A stretch of DNA of 33,581 nucleotides from a virus: IMG/VR virus record IMGVR_UViG_3300046467_000767, positions 1 through 33,581 of that record, one strand, 5' to 3'. Both the position numbers and the translations under genes were made by a program. Numbering within the stretch: the stretch's first letter is position 1; each line of letters opens with the position of its first letter. A model generated the notes under the pieces. The model worked only from the letters and a program-made list of their open reading frames with translations. It searched no databases and was not told the DNA's origin. Of the stretch, positions 25,186 through 30,719 are shown piece by piece.

Positions 25186-25189
25186 AGTT

Positions 25190-25588
25190 TTATTCCATCC
25201 CTAGTTTTTCAAGAACTTTATTGTACAGTGTTTTATTGTCAGCTACCTTCGCCCAACTGACACAATTAAAATCTTTGCAAAGCTGTGGTCTTCGGTTATA
25301 GATTCCACACTCCCATCCTTCTGTGTTGCTGCCCCTTAGATGAGAACACCAGACGCGAACGCCATCCCCTATAAACTCAAGACCTCGACTCGATACCCCT
25401 TCCTGAGAAACCATAGCCTCCAAGCAATCCAACATTCTTTGATCGCCATTCGGCCTCATGTCCATAGAGCAGCACAGCGCACACTGCTTGCAAACGTCGC
25501 TTGTTATGTCCTTCTCTTGCAGGGGCCAATCTACTTTGACAGATTGGGAAGCCAGCCATGCGTCACCTTTTTCGGTGCTGTCATTCAT
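25190..25588 (-). CDS. YkgJ-family cysteine-cluster protein
   Basis: A 132-aa protein with nine cysteines in the YkgJ pattern: CKQCALCC (residues 33-40), Cys55, Cys81, then CGIYNRRPQLCKDFNC (94, 104, 109). The family is annotated as a zinc- or iron-binding cluster of unknown chemistry. In phages it is rare enough to be notable and its job is not known to me. It lies inside the recombination operon, with a 4-nt overlap with the Rad52-like gene upstream (ATGA) and a 4-nt gap before the exonuclease, so it is probably made in step with both. A role as metal-cluster accessory to the nuclease is speculation. Confidence 0.78.
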   Translation of the reverse strand: MNDSTEKGDAWLASQSVKVDWPLQEKDITSDVCKQCALCCSMDMRPNGDQRMLDCLEAMVSQEGVSSRGLEFIGDGVRVWCSHLRGSNTEGWECGIYNRRPQLCKDFNCVSWAKVADNKTLYNKVLEKLGME

Positions 25589-26130
25589 ATTCTGTCTGAC
25601 ACTTCGTTAGTCCATTTGCCACTATCCGGGTCAGCCCATGAAGGGATGCTTCCGTTTTTGGGGAAGTAATAAAGATAACGACCACAACCCCACTTGACAG
25701 CCGATCTTTTAAAGGCATCGCTAATCCCGCCTTTGTCCCCTTCTATTTTGGTGTCTCCAGCCCCATCCTCTTTCGATACCCACTCATCTCCAAACCTGAT
25801 GCTGAGAGTACAGACGATTCTGCCCATCACTTCTTTGTAAGAGTCTTGCCAGTTAAGGGGGCCAACTACTTCATCGAGCCTGAACATTACATCACGAGCA
25901 TCAATGTAGTGCAAGGTGCCTCCACCATGCCCCTTGCGCGGCTTTACCCTGCTAAGGGCGAAGGGTTTTTTAAGCTCCCTCATCATGTAAATAACTTCTG
26001 GTTTTATTTTCGGCAGTGCCGCTTTCCTTAATTCAGAAACCTCTGCCTCATCAGAACTCTGCGCTTCTTGCCAATCAAAGTCCTCTGTTGGCCCCAACGC
26101 TTCAACCTCTCCTCTGCTCCCACTACCCAT
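25585..26130 (-). CDS. Rad52/Rad22-like single-strand annealing protein
   Basis: A 181-aa protein. After a Glu-rich leader of about 40 residues comes the Rad52-type core: LHYIDARDVMFRLDEVVGPLNWQDSY (about 75-100), CTLSIRFGDEWVSKEDGAGDT, then GGISDAFKRSAVKWGCGRYLYYFPK. The last is the most diagnostic stretch of Rad52/22 recombinases. These proteins anneal complementary single strands and drive phage recombination and end repair. It sits between NinB and the YkgJ protein, with SSB and exonuclease downstream. Its start overlaps NinB by 8 nt. It is shorter than eukaryotic Rad52 but normal for phage forms. Confidence 0.87.
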   Translation of the reverse strand: MGSGSRGEVEALGPTEDFDWQEAQSSDEAEVSELRKAALPKIKPEVIYMMRELKKPFALSRVKPRKGHGGGTLHYIDARDVMFRLDEVVGPLNWQDSYKEVMGRIVCTLSIRFGDEWVSKEDGAGDTKIEGDKGGISDAFKRSAVKWGCGRYLYYFPKNGSIPSWADPDSGKWTNEVSDRI

Positions 26131-26512
26131 ATGTCACCTCTGGGACTTCCGCCCCTAGTTCGATGCCAATTTGAATTGTCCTTTCCAACAGTTCGGACAT
26201 TTCCCCTACCTTCATTCCTGAAGTCTCTCTCAACCTTGTTCTGGCTCGTCCTTGGAGGTTTAAAAACTCCTCAGTGCCAAAGGTTGACTCCACCATGATC
26301 TGCTTTATCTCCTGCTTGGAGTGACCTGTCTTATCCGCTATTGTACCACACCATGCGTGGAACATGTCGTTCTGTTCAAGGCTTCGATTCTTTTTGTACG
26401 GTTTCACAAGCACTTCAAGGGGGTTGTCTTCATCCAACTCTATAGCGCTCAGCCAAGACAGACATAACTCTCTTATCGTCTCCTCTCTGAGAACCCAGCG
26501 CTTGTTCGTCAT
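26123..26512 (-). CDS. ninB: NinB-like recombination protein
   Basis: A 129-aa protein. PYKKNRSLEQNDMFHAWCGTIADKTGHSKQEIKQ (about residues 38-71) is the core signature of the NinB/Orf family, the lambda recombination mediator that helps load annealing proteins on SSB-coated DNA. Placement directly before a Rad52-like protein, and a short way from SSB, fits that role. It starts within the stop of the preceding small gene (TGATG) and its end overlaps the Rad52-like gene by 8 nt. The C-terminal third (GEMSELLERTIQIGIELGAEVPEV) is also typical. Confidence 0.88.
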   Translation of the reverse strand: MTNKRWVLREETIRELCLSWLSAIELDEDNPLEVLVKPYKKNRSLEQNDMFHAWCGTIADKTGHSKQEIKQIMVESTFGTEEFLNLQGRARTRLRETSGMKVGEMSELLERTIQIGIELGAEVPEVTYG

Positions 26513-26709
26513 CAGTTTAAATCCGTTCTTGAGATAAAGGAAACCGTATCAACGTAAGTGGAGAACCCTATGCCGCCTTCCTCGTGAACTTTAAAATGAG
26601 ATTCATGCAGGAGGGTGTCCAACTCTCCTTGGATGATTCTTTCTGCAACCTTCACAAGCGTTTCGTGGTTCTCACCATCATCAACCCAAAGGTCAACGAG
26701 CACTACCAT
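26512..26709 (-). CDS. Small hypothetical protein
   Basis: A 65-aa protein starting ATG at 26709, overlapping the stop of the HNH gene. A longer frame back to 26931 exists but runs antiparallel in sense to nothing real and would bury the HNH gene, so I reject it. Content: VVLVDLWVDDGENHETLVKVAERIIQGELDTLLHESHFKVHEEGGIGFSTYVDTVSFI, an alternating beta-alpha-beta pattern of a small soluble domain. No family recognised. Its stop forms TGATG with the NinB start, so it is probably coupled to it. Confidence 0.6.
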   Translation of the reverse strand: MVVLVDLWVDDGENHETLVKVAERIIQGELDTLLHESHFKVHEEGGIGFSTYVDTVSFISRTDLN

Positions 26710-26945
26710 TTTATAAGGCGTTCTGCTATTGCCCGGTTTTGGGTCTTGTAAAGCCAAGTCAGTTGATCCTCCTTTGAGTAGTCTAAAGCATGGCAAGCCT
26801 GATGACAAGCCCTGCATACAGGGATCACATGGAGGTCTGCGGGTTTCTTCCCCATCCCACTGCCTAGTCGAACATGATGCGCCTCGACCCCATATTTGCC
26901 ACACCCCCAGCATGGCTGTTTCCTGACCCACTCAAGGTATTTCAT
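26703..26945 (-). CDS. Ref-like HNH endonuclease
   Basis: An 80-aa protein if started at ATG 26945 (MKYLEWVRKQPCWGCG), the form I expect for this family; an in-frame ATG at 26969 would add eight residues. Motifs: CWGC (Cys12, Cys15), EAHHVRLGSGMGKKPAD (His23-His24), IPVCRACHQACH (Cys44, Cys47, His48). This CxxC...HH...CxxCH arrangement with GMGKKPAD is that of the HNH nuclease domain of phage P1 Ref and its relatives (including DUF968-type proteins). P1 Ref is a RecA-dependent DNA nuclease. It is first in the minus-strand recombination operon, directly at the divergent promoter region. Confidence 0.8.
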   Translation of the reverse strand: MKYLEWVRKQPCWGCGKYGVEAHHVRLGSGMGKKPADLHVIPVCRACHQACHALDYSKEDQLTWLYKTQNRAIAERLIKW

Positions 26946-26969
26946 TCCCCTATTATACTCCTCTTGCAT

Positions 26970-27056
26970 CTGAACACAAGGCCGGGTATACTACCCGTAA
27001 TAGGAACTACATAAGAGTATTATGATATGCTACTATACACGGAGAAAAAAACGCAT
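26970..27056. promoter_or_regulatory. Divergent intergenic promoter region
   Basis: The only gap between the minus-strand recombination operon and the plus-strand replication operon, so both probably start here. For the plus strand, TGCTACTAT around 27022-27035 reads as an extended -10 (TGn plus a -10-like hexamer) without a clear -35. A palindrome, arms CGGGTA and TACCCG around TAC, lies at 26983-26997 nearer the minus gene and could be an operator. GGAG at about 27042 precedes the plus-strand start. Promoter positions are by eye and moderate at best. Confidence 0.45.
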
Positions 27057-27305
27057 ATGATGTCGGTTCTTTTCCGAGCCAAGAGTTTAAACACATCTGA
27101 AAAGATTGTGGCTCTTTCCTTGATCTGGTTGACCAATGAGGAGGGTTGGGCATCTCCCTCTTCTGCGGAGTTGGCCGAGGTGTGCCGCCTCCACGAGAGG
27201 ACAGTTCGTTACACCATCAGGTCGCTTGAGAAAAAGGTTGACCTCTCTTTTGTCTCCTTTGGTAGGAGAAATCGTTATCGGTTTCCACAGTGGGATTACC
27301 TCTAA
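27057..27305 (+). CDS. Small helix-turn-helix protein, first of replication operon
   Basis: I chose ATG 27057 (82 aa), with GGAG about 11 nt upstream; an ATG at 27027 lies too near the predicted promoter. Residues 10-60 (KSLNTSEKIVALSLIWLTNEEGWASPSSAELAEVCRLHERTVRYTIRSLEKK) form a typical winged-helix HTH: the PSSAELAEVCRLHERTVRYTIRSL part is the turn and recognition helix. This resembles the N-terminal domain of phage replication organisers, so it may help load replication proteins or act as a repressor. It is divergent from the recombination operon, a common place for a regulator. It overlaps the next gene by 1 nt. Confidence 0.68.
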   Translation: MMSVLFRAKSLNTSEKIVALSLIWLTNEEGWASPSSAELAEVCRLHERTVRYTIRSLEKKVDLSFVSFGRRNRYRFPQWDYL

Positions 27306-27487
27306 TGAGCGAAGGATTCAAAGATGATTGCCCCTGTTGCGGAAGCTCAATTGAATACAATCTTCCAGACTGGTGCCAGTGGTGGTATAACCCTTTCTCT
27401 CTAGATAATGACAGATGGAGGTTAGAGAGGGTGAAGAAGGAAGTCAGGAGATTTGCAAGGGAGAAGATAGATGAACTCAGTTGGTAA
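27305..27487 (+). CDS. Small CPCC zinc-finger-like protein
   Basis: A 60-aa protein starting at TAATG with the preceding stop. It begins MSEGFKDDCPCCGSSIEYNLPDWCQWWYN: a Cys-Pro-Cys-Cys-Gly cluster, plus one further Cys, which could hold a metal incompletely. The C-terminal half is a basic helix (RWRLERVKKEVRRFAREKIDEL). No family recognised. It overlaps the initiator gene by 17 nt, suggesting coupled translation; binding to nucleic acid or to the initiator is plausible but not shown. Confidence 0.6.
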   Translation: MSEGFKDDCPCCGSSIEYNLPDWCQWWYNPFSLDNDRWRLERVKKEVRRFAREKIDELSW

Positions 27488-28169
27488 ATTTTGGGCGCAG
27501 GTTCCTGTTTACATACTGCGTGACCACAGGCACAGGGCTGGACACCTTAGAGTGTTGGGAGCGATTCTAAGCTGTCCCGCACCCCATTTCCCCAGCCTAA
27601 ATGAAATAGCCTCTAGATCTGGGCATCAGCCCAAGTATTGTAGCAATATGATATCCGAGATGGTCAAGTTCGGTACGCTGGAGAGAGAGCAGAGATATAA
27701 CTCAACCAACGTGTACCGTCTCACAGGGTATTCTGAGGAGTCCACAACTGTTGTGGATACAGAGTCCACAAGGGGTGTGGAACTAATAGAACCACTAAAA
27801 GAAGATAATATCTCTTCAAAAGGTACTAGTAATGACATAGCTTCAAAAGGTACCAGTAATGATACCTCGTCATTCGGTGCTAGTAATGGGATGAAGTCAA
27901 ATCTTAAGGGATTTGGATATTTCTGTTCTCTGTACCCTCGTCATCGTTTAGGCTCTGTCCGTAAGCTTCGTGACCTGTGGGTAACTTGCCGTATGGAGGA
28001 GTTTGGTGATGATATTGTCTCAGCCTTGAAATCGTTTAAACAGTCTGCTGACTGGACTAATGAAGAAGGCAAATGGGTTCCCGGTGCCTATCGATTTCTT
28101 GACGAGGAAAGGTGGAGAGTGTACGCTCACAAACCTGCCAACCCACTTTCTATTTACGAAGAGGATTGA
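27471..28169 (+). CDS. O-like replication initiation protein
   Basis: A 232-aa protein with AGGGAG ahead of its ATG. Residues 1-85 form a winged-helix domain (FPSLNEIASRSGHQPKYCSNMISEMVKFGTLERE is the helix-turn-helix). Residues about 90-145 are a Ser/Thr/Glu-rich linker with a nine-residue repeat (SKGTSND twice, then SFGASNG). The C-terminal 85 residues (FGYFCSLYPRHRLGSVRKLRDLWVTCRMEEFGDDIVSALKSFKQSADW) resemble the C-terminal domain of phage O-like or DnaD-like initiators. It lies directly before a DnaB-type helicase, as lambda O lies before its helicase loader. The linker DNA carries dyads and direct repeats, a probable origin. Domain homology is inferred by pattern. Confidence 0.7.
   Translation: MNSVGKFWAQVPVYILRDHRHRAGHLRVLGAILSCPAPHFPSLNEIASRSGHQPKYCSNMISEMVKFGTLEREQRYNSTNVYRLTGYSEESTTVVDTESTRGVELIEPLKEDNISSKGTSNDIASKGTSNDTSSFGASNGMKSNLKGFGYFCSLYPRHRLGSVRKLRDLWVTCRMEEFGDDIVSALKSFKQSADWTNEEGKWVPGAYRFLDEERWRVYAHKPANPLSIYEED
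27741..27781. repeat. Two 17-bp dyads in the O-like gene
   Basis: Dyad 1 (27741-27757) is TCCACAACTGTTGTGGA, with perfect 8-bp arms around one T. Dyad 2 (27765-27781) is TCCACAAGGGGTGTGGA, with 6-bp arms around AGGGG. Their starts are 24 nt apart. The right half of dyad 1 extends to TGTGGATAC, one base from a DnaA-box (TGTGGATAA on this strand). They lie in the linker-coding part of the initiator gene. Confidence 0.7.
27814..27888. repeat. Three 27-nt phased repeats (candidate iterons)
   Basis: The core GGTACTAGTAATG at 27822 recurs as GGTACCAGTAATG at 27849 and GGTGCTAGTAATG at 27876, exactly 27 nt apart each time. The first two units also share CTTCAAAA just before the core. In protein they read as a nine-residue repeat. 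The repeats follow the dyads directly and, like the iterons in the lambda O gene, lie in the linker of the initiator gene. Confidence 0.75.
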
Positions 28170-28171
28170 AA

Positions 28172-29140
28172 ATGCAGTTAATACGACCTTCACTTGAAGA
28201 CTACATGGAAGCCCGTGATGTTGCTGGTCATGTCTTCTCACCATCTCACTTTGAAGAGGAGACTCTGGCTTGGATAGCTAACAGGAATAAAAAGGCTGGT
28301 TGTCGCTTGCCTCTGGGTTCTAGCAGTAGGTGTGATGACTTACGCATCATCCCCGGATCCCTCTCTATCTGGGCTGGAGTCAACGGTCATGGTAAGTCGG
28401 CAATCATTCAACAGTTCTGCCTGTGGTGGGCTGATGGGAAGTACACCGACAAGGATGAGAAGGTTCTCTTCTGGTCGCCTGAGATGGCTTTCCATGTTCA
28501 GATAGAACGGATGGTTAAACAAGCCCTTGGTGTGGGTGAGCCTACTGTTGAGGCGGCTAAGTATATTATGAACTACCTTGAGGACAAGGTGTTTATCTAC
28601 GGAAAGGAAGAGCATGTTAAGGCTATGGAGATTATCGCCCTTGCTCGTTGGGCCTCAGCTAACGGGTTCACCCAGCTTGTGATTGATTCCTTGATGATGG
28701 TAGACTTGCAGACGGATCAGGCCAACCTAAACCTTGGTCAGAAGAACTTTGTTAGAATGTTAAAGGAGGCTGCTAGATCGACAGGACTTCACATTCATCT
28801 GGTCGCCCACATGAGAAAGGGTGAGACTGAGCATAAGATGGGTAACAAGATGGACATCAAGGGTAGCGGAGAGATTACTGACCTCGCTGATTACGCCTTT
28901 ATTGTCCACAAGGACGTTGAGAAGATCGATGCTCTAAGCTACAATAATATGGATGAAGAGGAAAAGGAGGAGTGGGAGCGCAAGCCTGATGGATATGTCA
29001 GGTGTGTTAAGAACCGTTATGATCCTGAGCATCCTACCATTCCAGTGTGGTTTACCGGAAAGCCCTTCTCCTTCAAGGGTAGCAGACGAGGAAGCGTACC
29101 AGTGTTGACGGAGTATTGGAATGACCCCCCAAAAGCGTAG
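28172..29140 (+). CDS. DnaB-type replicative helicase / RecA-like ATPase
   Basis: I chose ATG 28172, just after the initiator stop, giving 322 aa (an earlier in-frame ATG lies inside the previous gene). Walker A is GVNGHGKS at residues 69-76, Walker B QLVIDSLMM at about 168-176, and VAHMRKGE then DIKGSGEITDLADYAFIVHK form the later RecA-like motifs of DnaB/Twinkle ATPases. The N-terminal primase-interaction domain of full DnaB (about 450 aa) is absent or minimal. It should unwind the replication fork after loading by the O-like initiator encoded next to it. No DNA primase or polymerase is in this window. Confidence 0.83.
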   Translation: MQLIRPSLEDYMEARDVAGHVFSPSHFEEETLAWIANRNKKAGCRLPLGSSSRCDDLRIIPGSLSIWAGVNGHGKSAIIQQFCLWWADGKYTDKDEKVLFWSPEMAFHVQIERMVKQALGVGEPTVEAAKYIMNYLEDKVFIYGKEEHVKAMEIIALARWASANGFTQLVIDSLMMVDLQTDQANLNLGQKNFVRMLKEAARSTGLHIHLVAHMRKGETEHKMGNKMDIKGSGEITDLADYAFIVHKDVEKIDALSYNNMDEEEKEEWERKPDGYVRCVKNRYDPEHPTIPVWFTGKPFSFKGSRRGSVPVLTEYWNDPPKA

Positions 29141-29477
29141 CGAAGGAGAGCTTATCCTAGCCAAGCAGATGGGGCTGGTTAAGTTTCCTCCCTTTGAGGA
29201 GGAGTTTAAATTCCTTGAAGACCGTAGGTTTAGGTTCGATTTTGCATGGCCTGACAAAAAGGTTGCAGTTGAGATAGAGGGTGGTGTATACTCAAAATCT
29301 AGACACACCAGTGGTGCTGGCTTCACCAAGGATTGTGAGAAGTACAATCTAGCTGCTGCCAACGGCTGGTCTGTCTACCGTTTTACTACAGAAATGGTAA
29401 AAAATGGAAAGGCTGTAGAATTTCTTTCCTACAACGTATTTAGGCTTAATGCTTGCCTGTATTTTACAGGCGTTTAA
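29121..29477 (+). CDS. DUF559/Vsr-like endonuclease
   Basis: A 118-aa protein with GGAG ahead of the ATG. RRFRFDFAWPDKKVAVEIEGGVYS (Asp40, Glu51-Ile-Glu53) followed by KYNLAAANGWSVYRFT is the core pattern of DUF559 and Vsr-type endonucleases of the PD-(D/E)XK fold, which nick DNA at mismatches or act in phage DNA processing. It overlaps the helicase end by 20 nt and the next gene's C-terminal frame by about 29 nt at most, so it belongs to the replication operon. Substrate unknown. Confidence 0.72.
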   Translation: MTPQKRSEGELILAKQMGLVKFPPFEEEFKFLEDRRFRFDFAWPDKKVAVEIEGGVYSKSRHTSGAGFTKDCEKYNLAAANGWSVYRFTTEMVKNGKAVEFLSYNVFRLNACLYFTGV

Positions 29478-29484
29478 GGCAGAT

Positions 29485-29721
29485 ATGGGGCCAGTAATGG
29501 GAAGGGTTCTAAACGTACAATGGCAAAAGTTAATGGGTGGTGCGGAGTCTCCTTGTAGGCTTTGTGAGAAATATCATCAATGTGCTAGTCAAGAAACGGC
29601 TTGCGAACAGTTTCAGAATTACATTGAGACGGGAGAGGTTGAATTGATTATTCCACGGGAGCCAACAAAAGAGATATTCATGGAAATTTATTATGAGGAA
29701 GAGATCAAAGGAGAATTTTAA
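29485..29721 (+). CDS. Small cysteine-containing protein
   Basis: I chose ATG 29485 (AAGG six bases upstream), giving 78 aa; 29449 and 29497 are alternatives, the first of which lies within the previous gene. SPCRLCEKYHQCASQETACEQF holds four cysteines that could bind a metal. The C-terminus is acidic (EPTKEIFMEIYYEEEIKGEF). No family recognised. It overlaps the antiterminator-like gene by 29 nt. Confidence 0.55.
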   Translation: MGPVMGRVLNVQWQKLMGGAESPCRLCEKYHQCASQETACEQFQNYIETGEVELIIPREPTKEIFMEIYYEEEIKGEF

Positions 29722-30223
29722 ATCTCTAACGCCGCCATCCCCTTCGATTTGGAAGGAGTTTAACCCTAGAGTTCCTTGGGAAGAGATGGCTATGGTTCTA
29801 GCGCACTGCCCAGACATCGTATCAAAGTACGCCAGACTAAAATATGCTCTTGATCTGACCTGTATACCTCAAGTAATGTTTCACATTCATAAACACATAG
29901 ATAAATTTGAATGGGCTATGAATCATTGCCCAAAAAACTTCCATCAAAAACTTACTGAATTAGCAGTGCATGAAGCCACGATGAGTGATGTTTGCTCCCG
30001 ATGCAACTCAAAGGGTTACGTTAGCACTGGCTTTAAGTACATCCAATGTTGGGCTTGCGATGGGAGTGGAGTTTTAATTAGAACCGAAGGATTTAGGGCG
30101 AAGTATGTAAATATATCATCAGTATCTTGGCATAAAAAATGGAAGCGGAGGTTTAGGAGAGACATTATGAGTGAGTTTCAGGAGTTTGAATTCAAACTAG
30201 ACGATGCGCTCAGAAGGCTTTAG
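29693..30223 (+). CDS. Zinc-finger protein resembling Q-type late antiterminators
   Basis: A 176-aa protein. CSRCNSKG (Cys101, Cys104) and CWACDGSG (Cys119, Cys122) form a DnaJ-like or Q-like zinc ribbon, and the C-terminus is basic then helical (WHKKWKRRFRRDIMSEFQEFEFKLDDALRRL). Lambdoid Q proteins carry a comparable CxxCxGxG pair and load on RNA polymerase to read through a terminator. Here it would be the last main gene of the replication operon, next to a promoter-like site and repeats, as Q often is. But no late promoter and terminator pair facing the virion genes is in the window. A general zinc-binding protein is the alternative. Confidence 0.5.
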   Translation: MRKRSKENFKSLTPPSPSIWKEFNPRVPWEEMAMVLAHCPDIVSKYARLKYALDLTCIPQVMFHIHKHIDKFEWAMNHCPKNFHQKLTELAVHEATMSDVCSRCNSKGYVSTGFKYIQCWACDGSGVLIRTEGFRAKYVNISSVSWHKKWKRRFRRDIMSEFQEFEFKLDDALRRL

Positions 30224-30252
30224 GTTTGAACTGGTTTGAACTGGTTTGAACT
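30183..30252. repeat. GTTTGAA cluster: palindrome and three tandem 10-mers
   Basis: AGTTTGAATTCAAACT at 30183-30198 is a perfect 16-bp palindrome inside the end of the antiterminator-like gene. Starting at 30223 the unit GGTTTGAACT is repeated three times in tandem (30223-30252). All five half-sites share GTTTGAA. A -10-like TATACT lies at 30263-30268, placing the tandem repeats just upstream of a possible promoter, where an activator or repressor would bind. Confidence 0.7.
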
Positions 30253-30262
30253 GCGGCCCTTT

Positions 30263-30268
30263 TATACT
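30263..30268 (+). promoter_or_regulatory. Possible promoter -10 for the small gene at 30289
   Basis: TATACT matches the -10 consensus at five of six bases. No -35 stands at 17 nt; the TTGAAC in the tandem repeats stands at 11 or 21 nt. With the repeats centred about 25-40 bases upstream it looks more like an activator-dependent promoter than a strong unaided one. This is a guess from spacing. Confidence 0.35.
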
Positions 30269-30288
30269 ATCAACAATTAGGGGGGTGC

Positions 30289-30510
30289 ATGGCACAGTAC
30301 AAGAAGTACGAGAAGGAAGGCTGGCAAGGATTCTGGAGGCCAGAGGGAAAGAACTTGGATCTGTACCAGATGGAGAGGGATGACCAGTATGGGGAGGCGT
30401 TGATCCCAGAGAATACGGGGAGGATGGTTCCGTATTGGGTTCGGACGGTGAGCCTAAAATCTGAAAAGGAAGCGAAAGAATATTTTGAATCAGATAAGGT
30501 GAGGACATAA
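30289..30510 (+). CDS. Small hypothetical protein, Trp/Tyr/Lys-rich
   Basis: A 73-aa protein preceded by a GGGGGGTG ribosome site. Content: MAQYKKYEKEGWQGFWRPEGKNLDLYQMERDDQYGEALIPENTGRMVPYWVRT, then a Lys/Glu-rich tail. It is soluble, with no cysteine. No family recognised. It follows the GTTTGAA repeats and a possible promoter, so it may be the gene these sites control. Confidence 0.55.
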   Translation: MAQYKKYEKEGWQGFWRPEGKNLDLYQMERDDQYGEALIPENTGRMVPYWVRTVSLKSEKEAKEYFESDKVRT

Positions 30511-30511
30511 C

Positions 30512-30568
30512 ATGGACGCACTCAGCTTGGTGATGCTTGGGCTGGCGTTATTTATTTTTATAGGGTAG
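30512..30568 (+). CDS. Possible 18-aa hydrophobic peptide
   Basis: The frame MDALSLVMLGLALFIFIG follows the previous stop by one base, with GAGG upstream at a suitable distance. It would be a single membrane-spanning peptide. Many phages encode such tiny peptides, but at this length chance cannot be excluded; reported with low confidence. Confidence 0.3.
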   Translation: MDALSLVMLGLALFIFIG

Positions 30569-30596
30569 GTAAGTTATCAATCGAAGGGGGGGTATA

Positions 30597-30661
30597 TGGT
30601 ATAATGTAAGTATGAAGATGGAGGAATTGCAGCTTAGGTTAATGTTAGAAATCTAACATTA
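30597..30661 (+). promoter_or_regulatory. Extended -10 promoter, mini-ORF and palindrome copy 2
   Basis: TGGTATAAT at 30597-30605 is a perfect extended -10. ATG at 30612 opens a 14-codon frame that ends LEI and stops at 30656. The palindrome, arms TAATGTTAGA and TCTAACATTA around AA, is at 30640-30661, with all ten arm positions complementary. Downstream lie only minus-strand genes, so a short regulatory transcript or an antisense RNA is the likeliest product. Confidence 0.5.
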
Positions 30662-30676
30662 GGTGGGATTTAAGCC

Positions 30677-30702
30677 AAAAAAAAGCCCCGCCGAAGCGAG
30701 GC
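30677..30702 (-). terminator. Rho-independent terminator of the right-hand minus operon
   Basis: Read on the minus strand, the arms GCCTCGC and GCGGGGC (one T-G pair) close a TTCG loop, followed by eight T residues (30684-30677). It lies 18 bases after the stop of the last minus-strand gene (30720), exactly where an operon terminator is expected. It would also stop plus-strand transcripts poorly, since the T-run on that strand is 12 bases away. Confidence 0.85.
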
Positions 30703-30719
30703 TAATAGGAGGAGTTTTT

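Noticed and set aside
26512-26931. 139-aa minus-strand frame covering the HNH gene.
   Set aside because: Its first half overlaps the clear HNH gene in another frame; only the part from ATG 26709, coupled to the HNH stop, looks real.
26950-26969. TATAAT at about 26951-26956 on the minus strand as promoter -10 for the HNH gene.
   Set aside because: It would start the transcript a few bases before ATG 26945, leaving no room for a ribosome site; the -35 is also weak.
27814-27888. CRISPR array from the 27-nt repeats.
   Set aside because: Units are directly adjacent without spacers, only three exist, and they code within an open gene.
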